DNA from: Syntrophobacteraceae bacterium
Lineage (GTDB): Bacteria; Desulfobacterota; Syntrophobacteria; Syntrophobacterales; Syntrophobacteraceae
Reading direction: 5' to 3'
DNA length: 64,000 bases
NCBI GenBank assembly: GCA_025454175.1
Contig: JALOOX010000006.1
Coordinates: 1 to 64,000, forward strand
Positions within the stretch are counted from its first letter, which is position 1. Each line of letters opens with the position of its first letter. Under the pieces are notes generated by a model. It made no database searches, was not told where the DNA came from, and worked only from the letters and a program-made list of their open reading frames with translations. Below, one piece after another: positions 16,698 to 27,451 of this stretch. The translations under genes and the position numbers were made by a program.

Positions 16698-16934
16698 ATG
16701 CCCATTTACGAGTACGAATGCTGCCAGTGTTGTGAGAAGTTCGAGCGGCTGGTTTTCCGGAGCGACGAGCCCGTCAACTGCCCTCGGTGCGATTCGGAGA
16801 ACGTCCAGCGCGTGATGTCGGTGTGCGCCTTCAAGAGCGGCGGGGACAAGGGTGCCGCCAGCAGCCGTATGAGCACGTCGGCTTCTTCCTCCTGCGCCGG
16901 CTGCAGCGGGGGGAGCTGCAGCACCTGCCATTAG
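16698..16934 (+). CDS. FmdB-family zinc-ribbon protein
   Basis: A 78-residue protein starting MPIYEYECCQC, with two CxxC pairs (C8/C11 region and C28/C31) forming the putative zinc ribbon of FmdB/regulatory proteins. A low-complexity Ser/Cys/Gly tail ends in CSGGSCSTCH. FmdB was named as a regulator of formamidase/amidase genes, but most homologues are uncharacterised. AGGAGG (16683-16688) lies nine bases before the ATG. Confidence 0.85.
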   Translation: MPIYEYECCQCCEKFERLVFRSDEPVNCPRCDSENVQRVMSVCAFKSGGDKGAASSRMSTSASSSCAGCSGGSCSTCH

Positions 16935-16970
16935 CCTTCTCTTGGCATCGAATGAATGGAATAGATCACA

Positions 16971-17909
16971 TTGGACCGCAGAGTATTGAGAATTGGAACG
17001 CGGGGAAGCCTTCTGGCCCTGACCCAGAGCGGATTCATCCAGAGGCGGATCGAGGAAGCCTGGCCGGACGTCAAGGTGGAGCTGACCGTCATCAAGACCA
17101 CGGGAGACAAGATCCAGGATGTCCCGCTGGCGAAGGTCGGCGGCAAGGGGCTCTTCGTCAAGGAGATCGAGGAGGCGCTCCTGGCCCGTGAGGTGGATCT
17201 CGCGGTGCACAGCATGAAGGATGTGCCCGCCGTGCTGCCGGGCGGCCTGATCATCGGAGTGGTTCCCGCCCGCGAGGACCCCAGGGATGTGCTCGTGACC
17301 CACAAGGGCAGTGGACTGACGGATCTTCCGCCGGCCGCCCGCGTCGGCAGCAGCAGCCTGCGCCGGGCTGCGCAGATCAGGGCTCATCGGCCGGACATCC
17401 TGGTGGAGAACCTCCGGGGCAACCTGGACACGCGGCTCCGGAAGCTCGATGACGGAATGTACGACGCCATCGTGCTGGCGGCGGCGGGACTCCACCGCAT
17501 GGGATGGCAGGACCGGATCACCGCTTACCTCGAAGTGGAGGATTTCCTTCCGGCTGTGGGGCAGGGGGCCCTGGGCCTGGAGCTTCGGGAGGATGACCAT
17601 GAGGTTCGGGAGCTTCTGGCTCCCTTGCATGATCAGGAAACGTCGATTGCGGTCCAGGCGGAAAGGAGCTTCCTCGAAACCCTCGAGGGCGGCTGCCAGG
17701 TTCCCATCGGAGGCCATGCCAGGGCGGTGGGAGACCGGCTGGAATTGACCGGGCTGGTCGCTTCGGTCGACGGATCGAAAATCTTCCGGATCACCCGGAC
17801 GGCGCCGAGGGACGAGGCCGTCCGCCTGGGCATCCAGGTGGCCGGGGAGCTGCTCGAGGCGGGGGCGCGCTCGATCCTGGACGAAGTCAATCGGGGTCTT
17901 AGCTGTTAG
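16971..17909 (+). CDS. hemC: Hydroxymethylbilane synthase (porphobilinogen deaminase)
   Basis: A 312-residue enzyme that polymerises four porphobilinogens into hydroxymethylbilane in tetrapyrrole synthesis. It shows the N-terminal RIGTRGSLLALTQS, the DLAVHSMKDVP motif, arginines in GSSSLRRAAQIRAHRP, and the dipyrromethane-attachment cysteine in LEGGCQVPIGGHA. An in-frame TAG stands just upstream and there is no ATG or GTG, so TTG at 16971 is the only reasonable start; its ribosome site is weak (GGAATAG). It is followed by cobA-hemD, the next steps of the pathway, after a 44-base gap holding short repeats. Confidence 0.95.
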   Translation: MDRRVLRIGTRGSLLALTQSGFIQRRIEEAWPDVKVELTVIKTTGDKIQDVPLAKVGGKGLFVKEIEEALLAREVDLAVHSMKDVPAVLPGGLIIGVVPAREDPRDVLVTHKGSGLTDLPPAARVGSSSLRRAAQIRAHRPDILVENLRGNLDTRLRKLDDGMYDAIVLAAAGLHRMGWQDRITAYLEVEDFLPAVGQGALGLELREDDHEVRELLAPLHDQETSIAVQAERSFLETLEGGCQVPIGGHARAVGDRLELTGLVASVDGSKIFRITRTAPRDEAVRLGIQVAGELLEAGARSILDEVNRGLSC

Positions 17910-17931
17910 CCATTAGCCATTAGCTAATGGC
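17904..17931. repeat. Period-7 tandem repeat plus 16-bp palindrome between hemC and cobA-hemD
   Basis: The stretch reads as TTAGCCA repeated with a 7-base period (two full copies and a partial, after a related GTTAGC), and it ends in a perfect 16-bp palindrome GCCATTAGCTAATGGC (17916-17931). It overlaps the hemC stop codon. It could form a small hairpin separating hemC from the next gene. Confidence 0.6.
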
Positions 17932-17953
17932 GGGCACTCAGAAGGAAAAGTCC

Positions 17954-19480
17954 GTGGGCAAAGGAAAAGTCTATCTGGTGGGTGCAGGGCCCGGTGACCC
18001 CGGGCTTTTCACGTTGAGGGGTCGCGAGCTCATGGAGCAGGCCGAGGTGGTCATCTACGATTACCTGGCCAACGAGGAGCTTTTGAAGCTTGCGCCCCCT
18101 CAGGCGGAAAAGATCTACGTCGGCAAGAAGGGCGGCGACCACACGGTCCCCCAGAAGGGCATCAACGAGATCCTGGTCGAAAAAGGCCGGGATCATCGGG
18201 TGGTGCGGCTCAAGGGGGGTGATCCCTTCGTTTTTGGCCGCGGGGGGGAAGAAGCCCAGGAGCTGGTGGCTCACGGGATTCCCTTCGAGGTGGTCCCGGG
18301 AGTGACGGCCGCCGTGGCAGTCCCCGCCTATGCCGGAATTCCTCTGTCGCACCGGGATTATACGGCCGGCATGGCATTCGTGACGGGACACGAACGGGAG
18401 GACTCCGAGGATTCGAAGATCGATTGGGAGAAGCTTGCCACCGCGGTGGGCACGCTGGTTTTCTTCATGGGCGTCAAGAACCTGCCGGAGATCTGCAGGA
18501 ATCTCATGAACCATGGCCGTTCGCCCCAAACGCCCGTTGCGGTGATCCGCTGGGGAACCACCCCGGAACAGCGGACGGTGGTGGGGGCTCTCGAGGACAT
18601 CGCCGAACGCGTGCGCGAAGCCCAGCTCAAGCCGCCGGCCATCACCGTCGTCGGCGAGGTGGTGCGGCTGCGATCCGAGCTCAACTGGTTCGAGGCTCGC
18701 CCGCTCTACGGCCGCAGCATCGTGATCACGCGGGCACGTGAGCAGGCCAGCGATTTCAAGGCGGTCCTGGCCGATCTCGGCGCCCATTGCATCGAGTTTC
18801 CCACCATTGAGATCGCCCCTCCTCCGTCGTGGGAGCCCTTGGATTCAGCCATCGGCCGACTCTCGGTTTATGACTGGATCATCTTCACCAGCGTCAACGG
18901 GGTTCGCTGCTTCATGGAGCGACTGGGGACCGCCGGAATGGACGTGAGAGATCTGAAGGGGATCAGGGTGGCGGCCATCGGCCCCGCGACGGCGGAGGCC
19001 CTTCAGAGGCATGGTCTGAAGCCGGATTTGGTGCCCCGGGAGTACAAGGCGGAGGCGGTTCTCGAGGGTCTCTCGGGGGAGGACTTGAACGGAAGGCGGT
19101 TTCTCATGCCCCGGGCCATGGTGGCCCGCGACATCCTGCCGGATACGCTGCGGCAGCGGGGGGCTCAGGTCGACGTGGCTCCCGCCTACCAGACGATGCT
19201 GCCATCGGCCAGGAGCGGCGAAATCCTGGAGAGGCTCCGTGCCGGGGCCATCGACTGCGTCACCTTCACTTCGTCCTCGACGGTCAGCAACTTCTTCGGT
19301 CTCTTCGACCGGGAGGAGATTCTCTCGCTGTTGAGGAGCGTCACCATCGCCAGCATCGGCCCCATCACCTCCCGGACGGCCGAGGAGCATGGTCTCAAGA
19401 TCGACATCCAGCCCCGTGATTACACCATCAAAGGTTTGGCCGAGGCCATTCGTGACCACTATGCCGGGAGCGGGAAATGA
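17954..19480 (+). CDS. cobA-hemD: Fused uroporphyrinogen-III methyltransferase / uroporphyrinogen-III synthase
   Basis: A 508-residue fusion. The N-terminal half (about 1-245) is a SUMT/CobA methyltransferase (VYLVGAGPGDPGLFTL, RLKGGDPFVFGRGGEE, VVPGVTAAVAVPAYAGIPLSH). It adds methyl groups at C2 and C7 to give precorrin-2. The C-terminal half (about 250-508) is HemD, which closes hydroxymethylbilane to uroporphyrinogen III (FTSVNGVRCFMERL, DCVTFTSSSTVSNFF). This fusion is known in anaerobic Firmicutes and Desulfobacterota and feeds siroheme, cobalamin and the alternative haem route. I prefer the GTG at 17954, with AAGGA seven bases upstream. An ATG at 17927 lies inside a palindrome and has no SD. 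Confidence 0.93.
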   Translation: MGKGKVYLVGAGPGDPGLFTLRGRELMEQAEVVIYDYLANEELLKLAPPQAEKIYVGKKGGDHTVPQKGINEILVEKGRDHRVVRLKGGDPFVFGRGGEEAQELVAHGIPFEVVPGVTAAVAVPAYAGIPLSHRDYTAGMAFVTGHEREDSEDSKIDWEKLATAVGTLVFFMGVKNLPEICRNLMNHGRSPQTPVAVIRWGTTPEQRTVVGALEDIAERVREAQLKPPAITVVGEVVRLRSELNWFEARPLYGRSIVITRAREQASDFKAVLADLGAHCIEFPTIEIAPPPSWEPLDSAIGRLSVYDWIIFTSVNGVRCFMERLGTAGMDVRDLKGIRVAAIGPATAEALQRHGLKPDLVPREYKAEAVLEGLSGEDLNGRRFLMPRAMVARDILPDTLRQRGAQVDVAPAYQTMLPSARSGEILERLRAGAIDCVTFTSSSTVSNFFGLFDREEILSLLRSVTIASIGPITSRTAEEHGLKIDIQPRDYTIKGLAEAIRDHYAGSGK

Positions 19481-19492
19481 AGCCGGATCAGT

Positions 19493-20269
19493 CTATTCCC
19501 TCACAGCCCGCGAGCGGTTCTGAAGGTACGCATCCCGCATGGATACGTAGGGATCCAGCGCCGACCTCTTGAAATCCTCGTAGTCGCCAAGGGTCAGGGA
19601 CGTGTTGTTCACGACGCGGCCACCCCGGACGGCGGCGCCGACCCATGCCTCGGGATAGACGTAGGTGAGGGGATTCAGGAAACCGTCCACGACGGTCCCG
19701 AACGTGTCGCGCACGCTGGACGGCCCGAAAACCGGCCAGGTGATGTAGGCATGAGGCTGCATCCCATGGTGGCCCAGGGTCTGCCCGAAGTCCTCGTCGT
19801 GCCTCTTGAGCTGGTATTCCGTGCCGGCAAAATCGAACATGCCCCCGGCCCCCAGGGTCGTGTTGATGGCGAAGCGCGCCAGTTCGGTGCCGGCCGCCTT
19901 GAATTTGCCCTGGAAGGTGCAGTTGAGCAGTCGCACGGGCATCATGGCATTGTGATACGCATTGCGGATGCAGAACCGGACGCCCTGGGGAATGAAGCCA
20001 GCGTAGACGCGGGATACGGGCTTCATGAACCAGAAATAAAGACGGTCGTTGAAGGCGAACATGGCTCGGTTGAACCTCTCCAGGGGATCGGCTGCCTTTT
20101 GCATCTCCTCGCTGAAGGGGTCATAGTCCTCATCTTCCTCGACCATCAGAGTGGCGCCTTCAGTCCACGTCGTGCCGTCGTAGACGCCCCTGGCTTGGAC
20201 GGGTGACGCAAGGGTGATGAAAGTCAGCATGGCCAGCACCAGGAAACAACAGAGCTCTTTCGGTCTCAT
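19493..20269 (-). CDS. mlaA: MlaA (VacJ)-family outer-membrane lipid-asymmetry protein
   Basis: A 258-residue exported protein. A signal peptide ends near SPVQA (type I cleavage site rather than a lipobox, unlike Enterobacteria). Next comes the MlaA core: DPLERFNRAMFAFND, INTTLGAGGMFDFAG, DEDFGQTLGHHG, and ITWPVFGPSSVRDTFG. MlaA removes phospholipid from the outer leaflet of the outer membrane and passes it to MlaC. No mlaBCDEF genes lie nearby. GGAGG sits nine bases before the ATG at 20269; an in-frame ATG further upstream is less likely. It converges with cobA-hemD (gap of 12 bases). Confidence 0.92.
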   Translation of the reverse strand: MRPKELCCFLVLAMLTFITLASPVQARGVYDGTTWTEGATLMVEEDEDYDPFSEEMQKAADPLERFNRAMFAFNDRLYFWFMKPVSRVYAGFIPQGVRFCIRNAYHNAMMPVRLLNCTFQGKFKAAGTELARFAINTTLGAGGMFDFAGTEYQLKRHDEDFGQTLGHHGMQPHAYITWPVFGPSSVRDTFGTVVDGFLNPLTYVYPEAWVGAAVRGGRVVNNTSLTLGDYEDFKRSALDPYVSMRDAYLQNRSRAVRE

Positions 20270-20462
20270 CCCTTGGTCTCCTCCCCGTGTCATCCAAAAC
20301 ATGAACAAAAATGTCAATCATTCGATGCACTGCAAATCTATTGTTATTTCGAGCTATTCTAGCACCATGCAGGATCTTGGCAAGCAAAAGTCGCACCTGC
20401 GGGGCGTGCGGCGCCCCATCCCTCCCCAGTGCCGTTGATCTAACGGGTGGCACGGGCCGGCT

Positions 20463-21500
20463 TCATCCATCGGCGTTCCTTCCCGCCGCCCGAGAACTGA
20501 AAAACACCACGAGACTTTCCACGATCTCCGCCATGAACCTGAAATCCAGCTTGTCCATGGTGTCCGACGGCAGGTGATAGTGCGGATTCCGGAAAAAGGC
20601 CGAGTCGGTGATCATGACGGCGCGGTAGCCTTGGTCCCAGAATGCGGCATGGTCGCTCAAGCGCACCGCGGGCAGGGGCCAGCCGTTGAGGGGCACGGAG
20701 AGCGACACGACGGGGAGGTCGGGATTTCGCCCGAAGGACTTGACCAGGGACCTGGTGAACGCCCGGGATCCGAAATTGCCGACGATGCCGACGAAGTTCC
20801 CCGTTTTGGGATAGCCCATCCAGTTCACCGGAAAAGGATATTGCTGACAGCCGGGCTCGCGGCAGGCGTAGCCGACCATCTCCAGACAAAGCATGCCGTC
20901 GATGATCTCTCCCCTCGCCCGTGCATTCCGGGCGTGCACGGCACTGCCCTGGAACGGAGTCCCGAAGACCGGCGGTTCCTCAAGGGCAAAAGAGACGAAC
21001 TTGACCGAGACCCCGCGAAGTCCTTCCTCGGACCGCGCGAGGAGGTTCCGGGCCACTTCCAGCTGGACCGCCACGGCGCTGGCATTGTCGTCGGCGCCCA
21101 CGGTGCCCTCGACGGAGTCGTAGTGCGCGCCGAGGAGATATCGAAGCGCCGGTGCATCGGATTCGGGCCCCAGATTCAGGCGAGCGATGACGTTGGCCAC
21201 CTGAATTCCCGCGTAGGAATAGGGCTCCTTCTCCACCTGCAGCCCCATGCTCTCGTGGACGGCCGTGATATAGTCCTCGGTCCGTTTCAGGTTCCGAACC
21301 TCCATGATGCTGCGCTCGCCGATCACCACCGTGAGCTCGCGAAGATGACCTTCGAGGCGGGACACGGTCTCTTGAATATCGATCATTTTCTTCTCCCTGG
21401 CGTGGACAGCGTGTGAACCGGAAGGATGCAGCCAGGCCCCGAGAAAAAAGCACAGAGCAAGGAAAGGGAAGCTCGAAGCCCGCAACTCGTGACTTTTCAC
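20463..21500 (-). CDS. M28-family zinc aminopeptidase, exported
   Basis: A 345-residue protein. The N-terminal signal peptide (hydrophobic core LALCFFLGAWL, cleavage near AVHA) is followed by a peptidase M28 domain. Zinc ligands are visible: H in LLGAHYDSVEG, D in VGADDNASAVAV, the EE pair in SFALEEPPVFG, E/M in LCLEMVGYA, and the last His in HYHLPSDTMD. It should cleave peptides or N-terminal residues in the periplasm; the exact specificity is not predictable. I chose GTG at 21500 because GGAGG lies seven bases upstream. An ATG at 21533 lacks a ribosome site. It lies upstream of mlaA on the same strand, separated by 193 bases. Confidence 0.88.
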   Translation of the reverse strand: MKSHELRASSFPFLALCFFLGAWLHPSGSHAVHAREKKMIDIQETVSRLEGHLRELTVVIGERSIMEVRNLKRTEDYITAVHESMGLQVEKEPYSYAGIQVANVIARLNLGPESDAPALRYLLGAHYDSVEGTVGADDNASAVAVQLEVARNLLARSEEGLRGVSVKFVSFALEEPPVFGTPFQGSAVHARNARARGEIIDGMLCLEMVGYACREPGCQQYPFPVNWMGYPKTGNFVGIVGNFGSRAFTRSLVKSFGRNPDLPVVSLSVPLNGWPLPAVRLSDHAAFWDQGYRAVMITDSAFFRNPHYHLPSDTMDKLDFRFMAEIVESLVVFFSSRAAGRNADG

Positions 21501-21724
21501 ATCACCACCTCCACCTGCGGAGACGCTCCCCATGGAGAGTCTTTCATGATACCATAATCACCTTCATGAGCTGTCGGCCACTCGAGGGAGAGAAAGTGCG
21601 CTTCGGCTCTTGAACTTTCTTCCTGAAAGTGCGCGGGTTTCGTCCCGTGGTCCAATGATTCGGGAGCTTCCGCTTTTCGTCGGTCTGCCTGACGATGGCG
21701 TCAAAAACATGACCTCGGAGTGAC

Positions 21725-24700
21725 TTGAGCTTGATCGATTCCCCACGGATTCGCCTTCGCGGTGTAAAACAGCATAATCTAAAAAACGTGGATCTGGATC
21801 TCCCCCTGAACAGGCTCATCGCCATCAGCGGAGTCAGCGGCTCCGGGAAGTCCAGCCTGGCCATCCATACACTGTATGCCGAGGGGCAGAGGCGCTACGT
21901 CGAGACCTTCTCGCCCTACACCCGGCAGTTCCTCGAGCGCATGGACCCGCCCCGGGCGGATCTCATCGACGGGATCCCCCCCAGCATCGCCATCGAGTCG
22001 GGAACGGCGGTTCGCGGCTCGAGGTCCACCGTCGGGACCATCACCGAAATCAACGATTATCTGAAACTGCTTTTTGCCCGGCTCGCCGTGCCCCACTGCC
22101 CCAGCTGCCATGGGCCGGTGACCATGGATACCCCCGAGAGCGCGGCTAGGCGGCTGGACGAGCTGCCACCCTCCAGCCGGGTTCTGATCGCTTTCCCGAT
22201 CGTCCCGGGCTCGTCGAAGGCCTGGGCTGATGAGCTCGTTGCCGATGGGTTCCTGCGTGTTTTCTCGAAGGGAAAGGTCTTTGACATTGAGAGCCTGTCC
22301 ATCCAGTCGCGCGCCGAGCTGGCGGATAACGAGATGCTGGTGGTGGTGGACCGGATCTCGTGGGGGAAGGCTCCTTCTCAGCGGGTGGTGGATTCCCTCG
22401 CGACGGCCTTCCGCATGGGAAAGGGACGGGCTGCGGTGGTTGTGCTGCCGGATCGGCTCCTGCGGTTCAGCTCGGAGCTTTCCTGCGCCGATTGCACTCC
22501 GTCGGTGGCGATCCCTCCGCCGACTCCCAACCTGTTCTCCTTCAACAGCCCTCTCGGCGCCTGTCCCGAGTGCCGCGGGTTCGGTCGCACCATCGGAGTC
22601 GACCTGGATCTCGTCATTCCCAATCCGAAGCTCAGTCTGGAACAGGGGGCCATCAAGCCCTGGCCCCCGGGACGGGAGGAATACGAGGAGCTCCTCGACT
22701 TTTGCGCCCGCGAGAACATTTCCACGCGCGTGCCCTTCGAAAGCCTCGACGAGGAAGCCCGATCCAGGATCATCGACGGCGCCCCCCATTACTACGGCGT
22801 CAAGGGCTTCTTCGAATGGCTCGAAACCAAGGTCTACAAGATGCACGTGCGGGTCTTCCTGTCCCGCTACCGGGCCTACACCCCCTGCAGCCGCTGTGGC
22901 GGCACCCGATTCCAGGGTGGTACGCGGCTCTATCGGCTTCGCGGGTTTTCCATCGATGCGGTCAGCGCGTGGAGCATCGGGCGATGCGCGGAGTTTTTTC
23001 GGGAAGACTGGCCCGAGCTCAGAGCCGACGCAGCCGCTACCCTGCTGGTGGACGAGATCAGGGCCCGCCTGGGCTTCCTGGAAGCCGTCGGCCTGGAATA
23101 CCTGACCCTGGACCGACAGTCCCGGACTCTTTCGGGGGGAGAGGTCCAGAGGGTGCACCTGACGCGGGCGCTGGGCTCGGCCCTCGTCAACGTGCTCTAC
23201 GTCCTGGACGAGCCCAGCGTCGGTCTTCACGCCAGGGACCAGAAACGTTTGATGGACCAGCTCCATCGTCTGGTGGGCCTGGGCAACACGGTGGTGGTGG
23301 TCGAGCACGATCCGTCCATGATCCGGTTTTGCGACCAGGTGGTGGACATGGGGCCCGGCGGTGGGGATCGTGGGGGCGAGATCCTTTACAACGGGCTCCC
23401 CGAAGGTCTTGCTGGATGTTCGGAGAGCATCACGGGGGGATATCTTTCCGGGAGAATGTCCGTCGCCTCGACCCTGGAGCGGCGGCCGGTCGATCCCGAG
23501 CGGGGTCTCACCGTGCGGGGGGCCAGGGAGAACAACCTCAAGGGAATCACCGTAAGCTTCCCGCTGGGGCTCCTGGTGGGGGTGAGCGGGGTTTCCGGCT
23601 CCGGCAAGAGCACCCTCATCGAGAAGACCCTCTACTTTCACTGGCTCAGGTCGACGGGGCGCCAGACCGAAACGCCCGGGGCCTGCGACGGACTGGACGG
23701 GATCGATGGGATCCAGGAAATGATCCTGGTGGACCAGCAGCCCATCGGTCGGACTCCGCGGGCGAATCTCCTCACCTACACGCGGGCCCTGGAGCCGGTG
23801 CGCAGGCTCCTGGCCCAGACCCCCGAAGCCATTGCCCGGGGTTACTCCACGCGTCATTTTTCGTTCAACGTGGCGGGAGGGCGCTGTGATCAGTGCCGCG
23901 GCGAAGGGTTCGAGCGGGTGGAAATGCAGTTCCTGGCCGATGTTTACATCCGGTGTCCCCAGTGCGGCGGGCGGCGCTTCAAGGATGAAGTCCTGGACAT
24001 CCGGGTCCGCGGCCTTTCCATCGGCGACATTCTGGAATGCACGGCCCAGGAGCTGACCGAGACATTCCGCGACAGCGAGCCCCTGGTCCAGGCCCTGATC
24101 CCCATCTCGGCCGTCGGGCTGGACTACCTGAAACTGGGGCAGCCGCTGAGCACCCTCTCGGGAGGTGAGGCCCAGCGCCTGAAACTGGCTCACTACCTGG
24201 GAAGACCCAATGCCGCAGGGGCCTTGAGCGGGCGGCGGCGCAAGCCTTCACTGTTCATCCTGGATGAGCCCACCACCGGTCTCCATCCCCACGATCTCTC
24301 CAAGCTTCTGATCGTTCTTCGGACCCTCGTGCGGCGGGGGCACACGGTCATCGTGGTCGAGCACAACCTGGATCTTCTGGCGGCGTGCGACTGGATTGTC
24401 GATCTTGGGCCCGAGGGAGGAGAGGCCGGGGGCCTCGTGGTGGCCGTCGGCACTCCCGAGTCTATCGCCCAATGCTCACAAAGCCACACGGGGCGTTTCC
24501 TGAAAGCTCGATTGGAGGAGGCTCCGGAGGCGGGCGAGGCGACTCTTCCCGGGGAGTCCGGATTCCTGGAGGCCGCCGAGGGCCGAAGCCCATGGCTCTC
24601 GTCCGTTCAGCAGGCTACCCGCCGGCTTCCCGTCGGCGAAGCGGAGTCGCCGGAGTCCCAAGGTCCCGGTCGCGCCATCGTGGTGAAGGGGGCCCACGAG

Positions 24701-27451
24701 CACAATCTCCGCATCGATCAGGTTGATCTGCCCAGGGAGCGGATGGTGGTCATCACGGGCCTGAGCGGGTCCGGGAAGTCAACCCTGGCTTTCGACGTGC
24801 TTTTCGCCGAGGGACAGCGACGCTACCTCGAGTGCCTGTCCAGTTATGTCCGCCAGTACTTCCGGATTCTCGAGAGGCCCAGCGTGGACCAGATCCTCGG
24901 CCTTCCCCCCACGGTGGCCATCGAGCAGCGCATGAGCCGGCTCAACCGAAGGTCCACGGTGGCCACCATCACGGAAATCCATCACTTTGTGCGACTCCTC
25001 TTCACCAAGCTGGGCCGGCAGCATTGCCCCGGATGCGGTCGTGAGCTGCTGGCCCTGAGCCTGGACCAGATTCTGGCGATGCTGGAGGACGCCGCCCGAA
25101 ACGGAAACGTCGAGATATTGGCTCCGCTGGTGCGCGGGCGCAAGGGCATCTACCGGGAGCTCTTTCAGCGCCTCCGCAAGCAGGGCTACGACACGGTCAG
25201 GGTGGATGGCGCGCGCATGCCGCTGGAGCCCATTCCTTCCCTGGCACGCCACCGGGAGCACGACATCGAGGTGGTGGTGCCCGCCCGCGGGCAGCTTTCC
25301 GCGTCCGACGAGGAATGGATCCAGAGGGTCCGGAAAGGGCTTGCTCTTGGAAACGGCTCGCTGGTCCTGGCGGGAGATGTGGAGATGGTGCTGAGCCAGC
25401 ACCTCTATTGTCACGACTGCCAGAAAGGGCTGGCGCCGCTGGACCCACGACTGTTCTCCTTCAACAGCCGCCAGGGATGGTGTCCCGCCTGCACGGGAAT
25501 CGGAACCACCAGGATCCTCGATCCGGACCGGGTTCTGGGGCCCGCCCACTTGCCCCTGGGGGACGGTCTCCTGCGTTTCCTGCGCTCCACCCTGTGGCAG
25601 GGCGGGCTGAAGAGCGTGGGCAAACGCCTCGAGCAGCACTGGCTCGGAGACCTGGGGATCACGCCCGAGAGCTCTCCGGCGGATTTGGACCCCATGCAGA
25701 GGGAGCGGTTGCTCCATGGCATCCCCGGGGAGCTCCCCGGCCTCCTTTCGATACTCGAGAAGGTGGGAGAGGAGGACAAGGCCTGGGGCGAAGTCCAGTC
25801 GCTCTACGAAGACTCTCCCTGCCCTGATTGTGGAGGGCATCGCCTCAACGCCCAGGCCCGGAGTGTTTTCCTGCAGGGCTGGAGTATTGGGGACCTGATC
25901 CACCTCAATGTCGACGATTTTGAAAGGGCCTGGAAGGGGCTCCAGTTCGGGCCGGAGGAGAGTCCTGTCGCCGAGCCGATCCTGAAGGAGGTCCTGGGGA
26001 GAATCGCGTTTCTGCGGGAGGTCGGCCTGGAGTACCTGGCCCTGGATCGAGCCGGAGATACTCTTTCCGGCGGGGAAACCCAGCGGATACGGCTGGCGGC
26101 GCAGCTGGGCTCGAACCTCAGAGGTATTTGTTACATCCTGGACGAGCCCACCATCGGACTCCATCCCACGGACAACGATCGCCTTCTGGCATGCCTTCGG
26201 AGGCTCAAGGAAAAGGGGAACACCGTGGTCGTGGTGGAGCACGACGTCGAGACCATGCGGCAGGCCGACACACTCATCGAGCTGGGACCGGGAGCCGGCA
26301 AGGCGGGTGGAAGCGTGGTGGCCCAGGGCTCGTTCTCGGAGCTGTGCCGCGACGGCCGGAGCCTGACCAGCCGCTGGTTTGGCCAATCCCTGGATTCCCT
26401 GCTGGGGCCCAACGGCAGAAGGGAGCCCGGCCGCGATGGCTGGCTGACCATCCAGGGCGCGTCGGCCAGGAACCTCCAGAACCTCGATGTCCGCATCCCC
26501 CTGGGAGCCCTGACCTGCGTGACGGGGGTTTCGGGCGCCGGCAAATCCACGCTGGTGGATGAAGTGGTTCACGAGGGCCTGCTCGAAAAGCTCGGGAGGC
26601 GCTTCGGAGGGCCACCGGTTCCCGTGGGGGCGATGCTGGGGTGGGAGCCCGTCCGCCGCGTTCTCAAGGTGGATCACAATCCCATCGGCCGGACCCCGAG
26701 GTCCATCCCCGCGACTTACGTGGGGGTCTGGGACGAAATCCGCAAGCTCTTCGCCCTGCTTCCCGAGGCCAGGGCCCGGGGGTATGCGGCGGGCCGTTTT
26801 TCCTTCAACGTTGGGGGGGGCCGTTGCGAGGCCTGTAAAGGCCAGGGGGAAACGAAGGTGGAGATGAGCTTCCTGCCCGACGTTCGTGTCTCCTGTGAAG
26901 TTTGTGGGGGAAGCCGGTTCAACGAGGAGACCCTGGCCGTCCGTTACCGGGGCCAGTCCATTGCCGACGTTCTTTCCATGACCATGGAGGAGGCGGCAGG
27001 CCTCTTCGATGCCTACCCGAGGATCTCCCAGCCCATGCGGATTCTTTGCGATCTGGGACTGGGTTACTTGAGGCTCGGGCAGCCCAGCCCCACCCTCTCG
27101 GGAGGCGAAGCCCAGAGAATCAAGCTCGCCGGCGAGCTGGGCTCCAATCGCACAGCGGCCCTGTACATCCTCGATGAACCCACCACGGGGCTCCACCGGG
27201 CCGATGTGGTCAAGCTCATCTCGGTGCTTCATGCCTTGACGGAGCTGGGCCATACCGTGCTCGTCATCGAGCACAACATGGATCTGGTCTGGGCCAGCGA
27301 CTATGTCATCGATATCGGTCCCGGCAGTGGCGAGGCGGGCGGACGGCTGGTGGCTGAGGCTCCTCCCGCGGGGCTCGCCGCCGCAGCCCCCGTGTCGGCC
27401 ACCGCGCGGGCGCTGGCCCATTATCTCGAAGAGGAGGGGAAATCCTGCTAA
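21725..27451 (+). CDS. uvrA: Tandem fused UvrA-UvrA excinuclease subunit
   Basis: A 1908-residue protein, twice the normal UvrA length of about 940. Copy 1 spans about 1-940, a linker about 940-983, and copy 2 about 984-1908. Four Walker A motifs are present: [10 protein letters not shown] (about 35), GVSGSGKST (about 621), GLSGSGKST (about 1012) and GVSGAGKST (about 1600). Four ABC signatures are present ([36 protein letters not shown]). Zinc CxxC pairs appear in both copies. Both retain the UvrB-binding insertion and ITEI box. UvrA dimers recognise damaged DNA and load UvrB. A fused double UvrA is known from Chlamydia. TTG at 21725 has CGGAG close upstream; TTG at 21731 is the alternative. 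Confidence 0.95.
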   Translation: MSLIDSPRIRLRGVKQHNLKNVDLDLPLNRLIAISGVSGSGKSSLAIHTLYAEGQRRYVETFSPYTRQFLERMDPPRADLIDGIPPSIAIESGTAVRGSRSTVGTITEINDYLKLLFARLAVPHCPSCHGPVTMDTPESAARRLDELPPSSRVLIAFPIVPGSSKAWADELVADGFLRVFSKGKVFDIESLSIQSRAELADNEMLVVVDRISWGKAPSQRVVDSLATAFRMGKGRAAVVVLPDRLLRFSSELSCADCTPSVAIPPPTPNLFSFNSPLGACPECRGFGRTIGVDLDLVIPNPKLSLEQGAIKPWPPGREEYEELLDFCARENISTRVPFESLDEEARSRIIDGAPHYYGVKGFFEWLETKVYKMHVRVFLSRYRAYTPCSRCGGTRFQGGTRLYRLRGFSIDAVSAWSIGRCAEFFREDWPELRADAAATLLVDEIRARLGFLEAVGLEYLTLDRQSRTLSGGEVQRVHLTRALGSALVNVLYVLDEPSVGLHARDQKRLMDQLHRLVGLGNTVVVVEHDPSMIRFCDQVVDMGPGGGDRGGEILYNGLPEGLAGCSESITGGYLSGRMSVASTLERRPVDPERGLTVRGARENNLKGITVSFPLGLLVGVSGVSGSGKSTLIEKTLYFHWLRSTGRQTETPGACDGLDGIDGIQEMILVDQQPIGRTPRANLLTYTRALEPVRRLLAQTPEAIARGYSTRHFSFNVAGGRCDQCRGEGFERVEMQFLADVYIRCPQCGGRRFKDEVLDIRVRGLSIGDILECTAQELTETFRDSEPLVQALIPISAVGLDYLKLGQPLSTLSGGEAQRLKLAHYLGRPNAAGALSGRRRKPSLFILDEPTTGLHPHDLSKLLIVLRTLVRRGHTVIVVEHNLDLLAACDWIVDLGPEGGEAGGLVVAVGTPESIAQCSQSHTGRFLKARLEEAPEAGEATLPGESGFLEAAEGRSPWLSSVQQATRRLPVGEAESPESQGPGRAIVVKGAHEHNLRIDQVDLPRERMVVITGLSGSGKSTLAFDVLFAEGQRRYLECLSSYVRQYFRILERPSVDQILGLPPTVAIEQRMSRLNRRSTVATITEIHHFVRLLFTKLGRQHCPGCGRELLALSLDQILAMLEDAARNGNVEILAPLVRGRKGIYRELFQRLRKQGYDTVRVDGARMPLEPIPSLARHREHDIEVVVPARGQLSASDEEWIQRVRKGLALGNGSLVLAGDVEMVLSQHLYCHDCQKGLAPLDPRLFSFNSRQGWCPACTGIGTTRILDPDRVLGPAHLPLGDGLLRFLRSTLWQGGLKSVGKRLEQHWLGDLGITPESSPADLDPMQRERLLHGIPGELPGLLSILEKVGEEDKAWGEVQSLYEDSPCPDCGGHRLNAQARSVFLQGWSIGDLIHLNVDDFERAWKGLQFGPEESPVAEPILKEVLGRIAFLREVGLEYLALDRAGDTLSGGETQRIRLAAQLGSNLRGICYILDEPTIGLHPTDNDRLLACLRRLKEKGNTVVVVEHDVETMRQADTLIELGPGAGKAGGSVVAQGSFSELCRDGRSLTSRWFGQSLDSLLGPNGRREPGRDGWLTIQGASARNLQNLDVRIPLGALTCVTGVSGAGKSTLVDEVVHEGLLEKLGRRFGGPPVPVGAMLGWEPVRRVLKVDHNPIGRTPRSIPATYVGVWDEIRKLFALLPEARARGYAAGRFSFNVGGGRCEACKGQGETKVEMSFLPDVRVSCEVCGGSRFNEETLAVRYRGQSIADVLSMTMEEAAGLFDAYPRISQPMRILCDLGLGYLRLGQPSPTLSGGEAQRIKLAGELGSNRTAALYILDEPTTGLHRADVVKLISVLHALTELGHTVLVIEHNMDLVWASDYVIDIGPGSGEAGGRLVAEAPPAGLAAAAPVSATARALAHYLEEEGKSC

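Noticed and set aside
21779-27421. Long minus-strand frames opposite uvrA
   Set aside because: Shadows of the uvrA codons; no recognisable domains.
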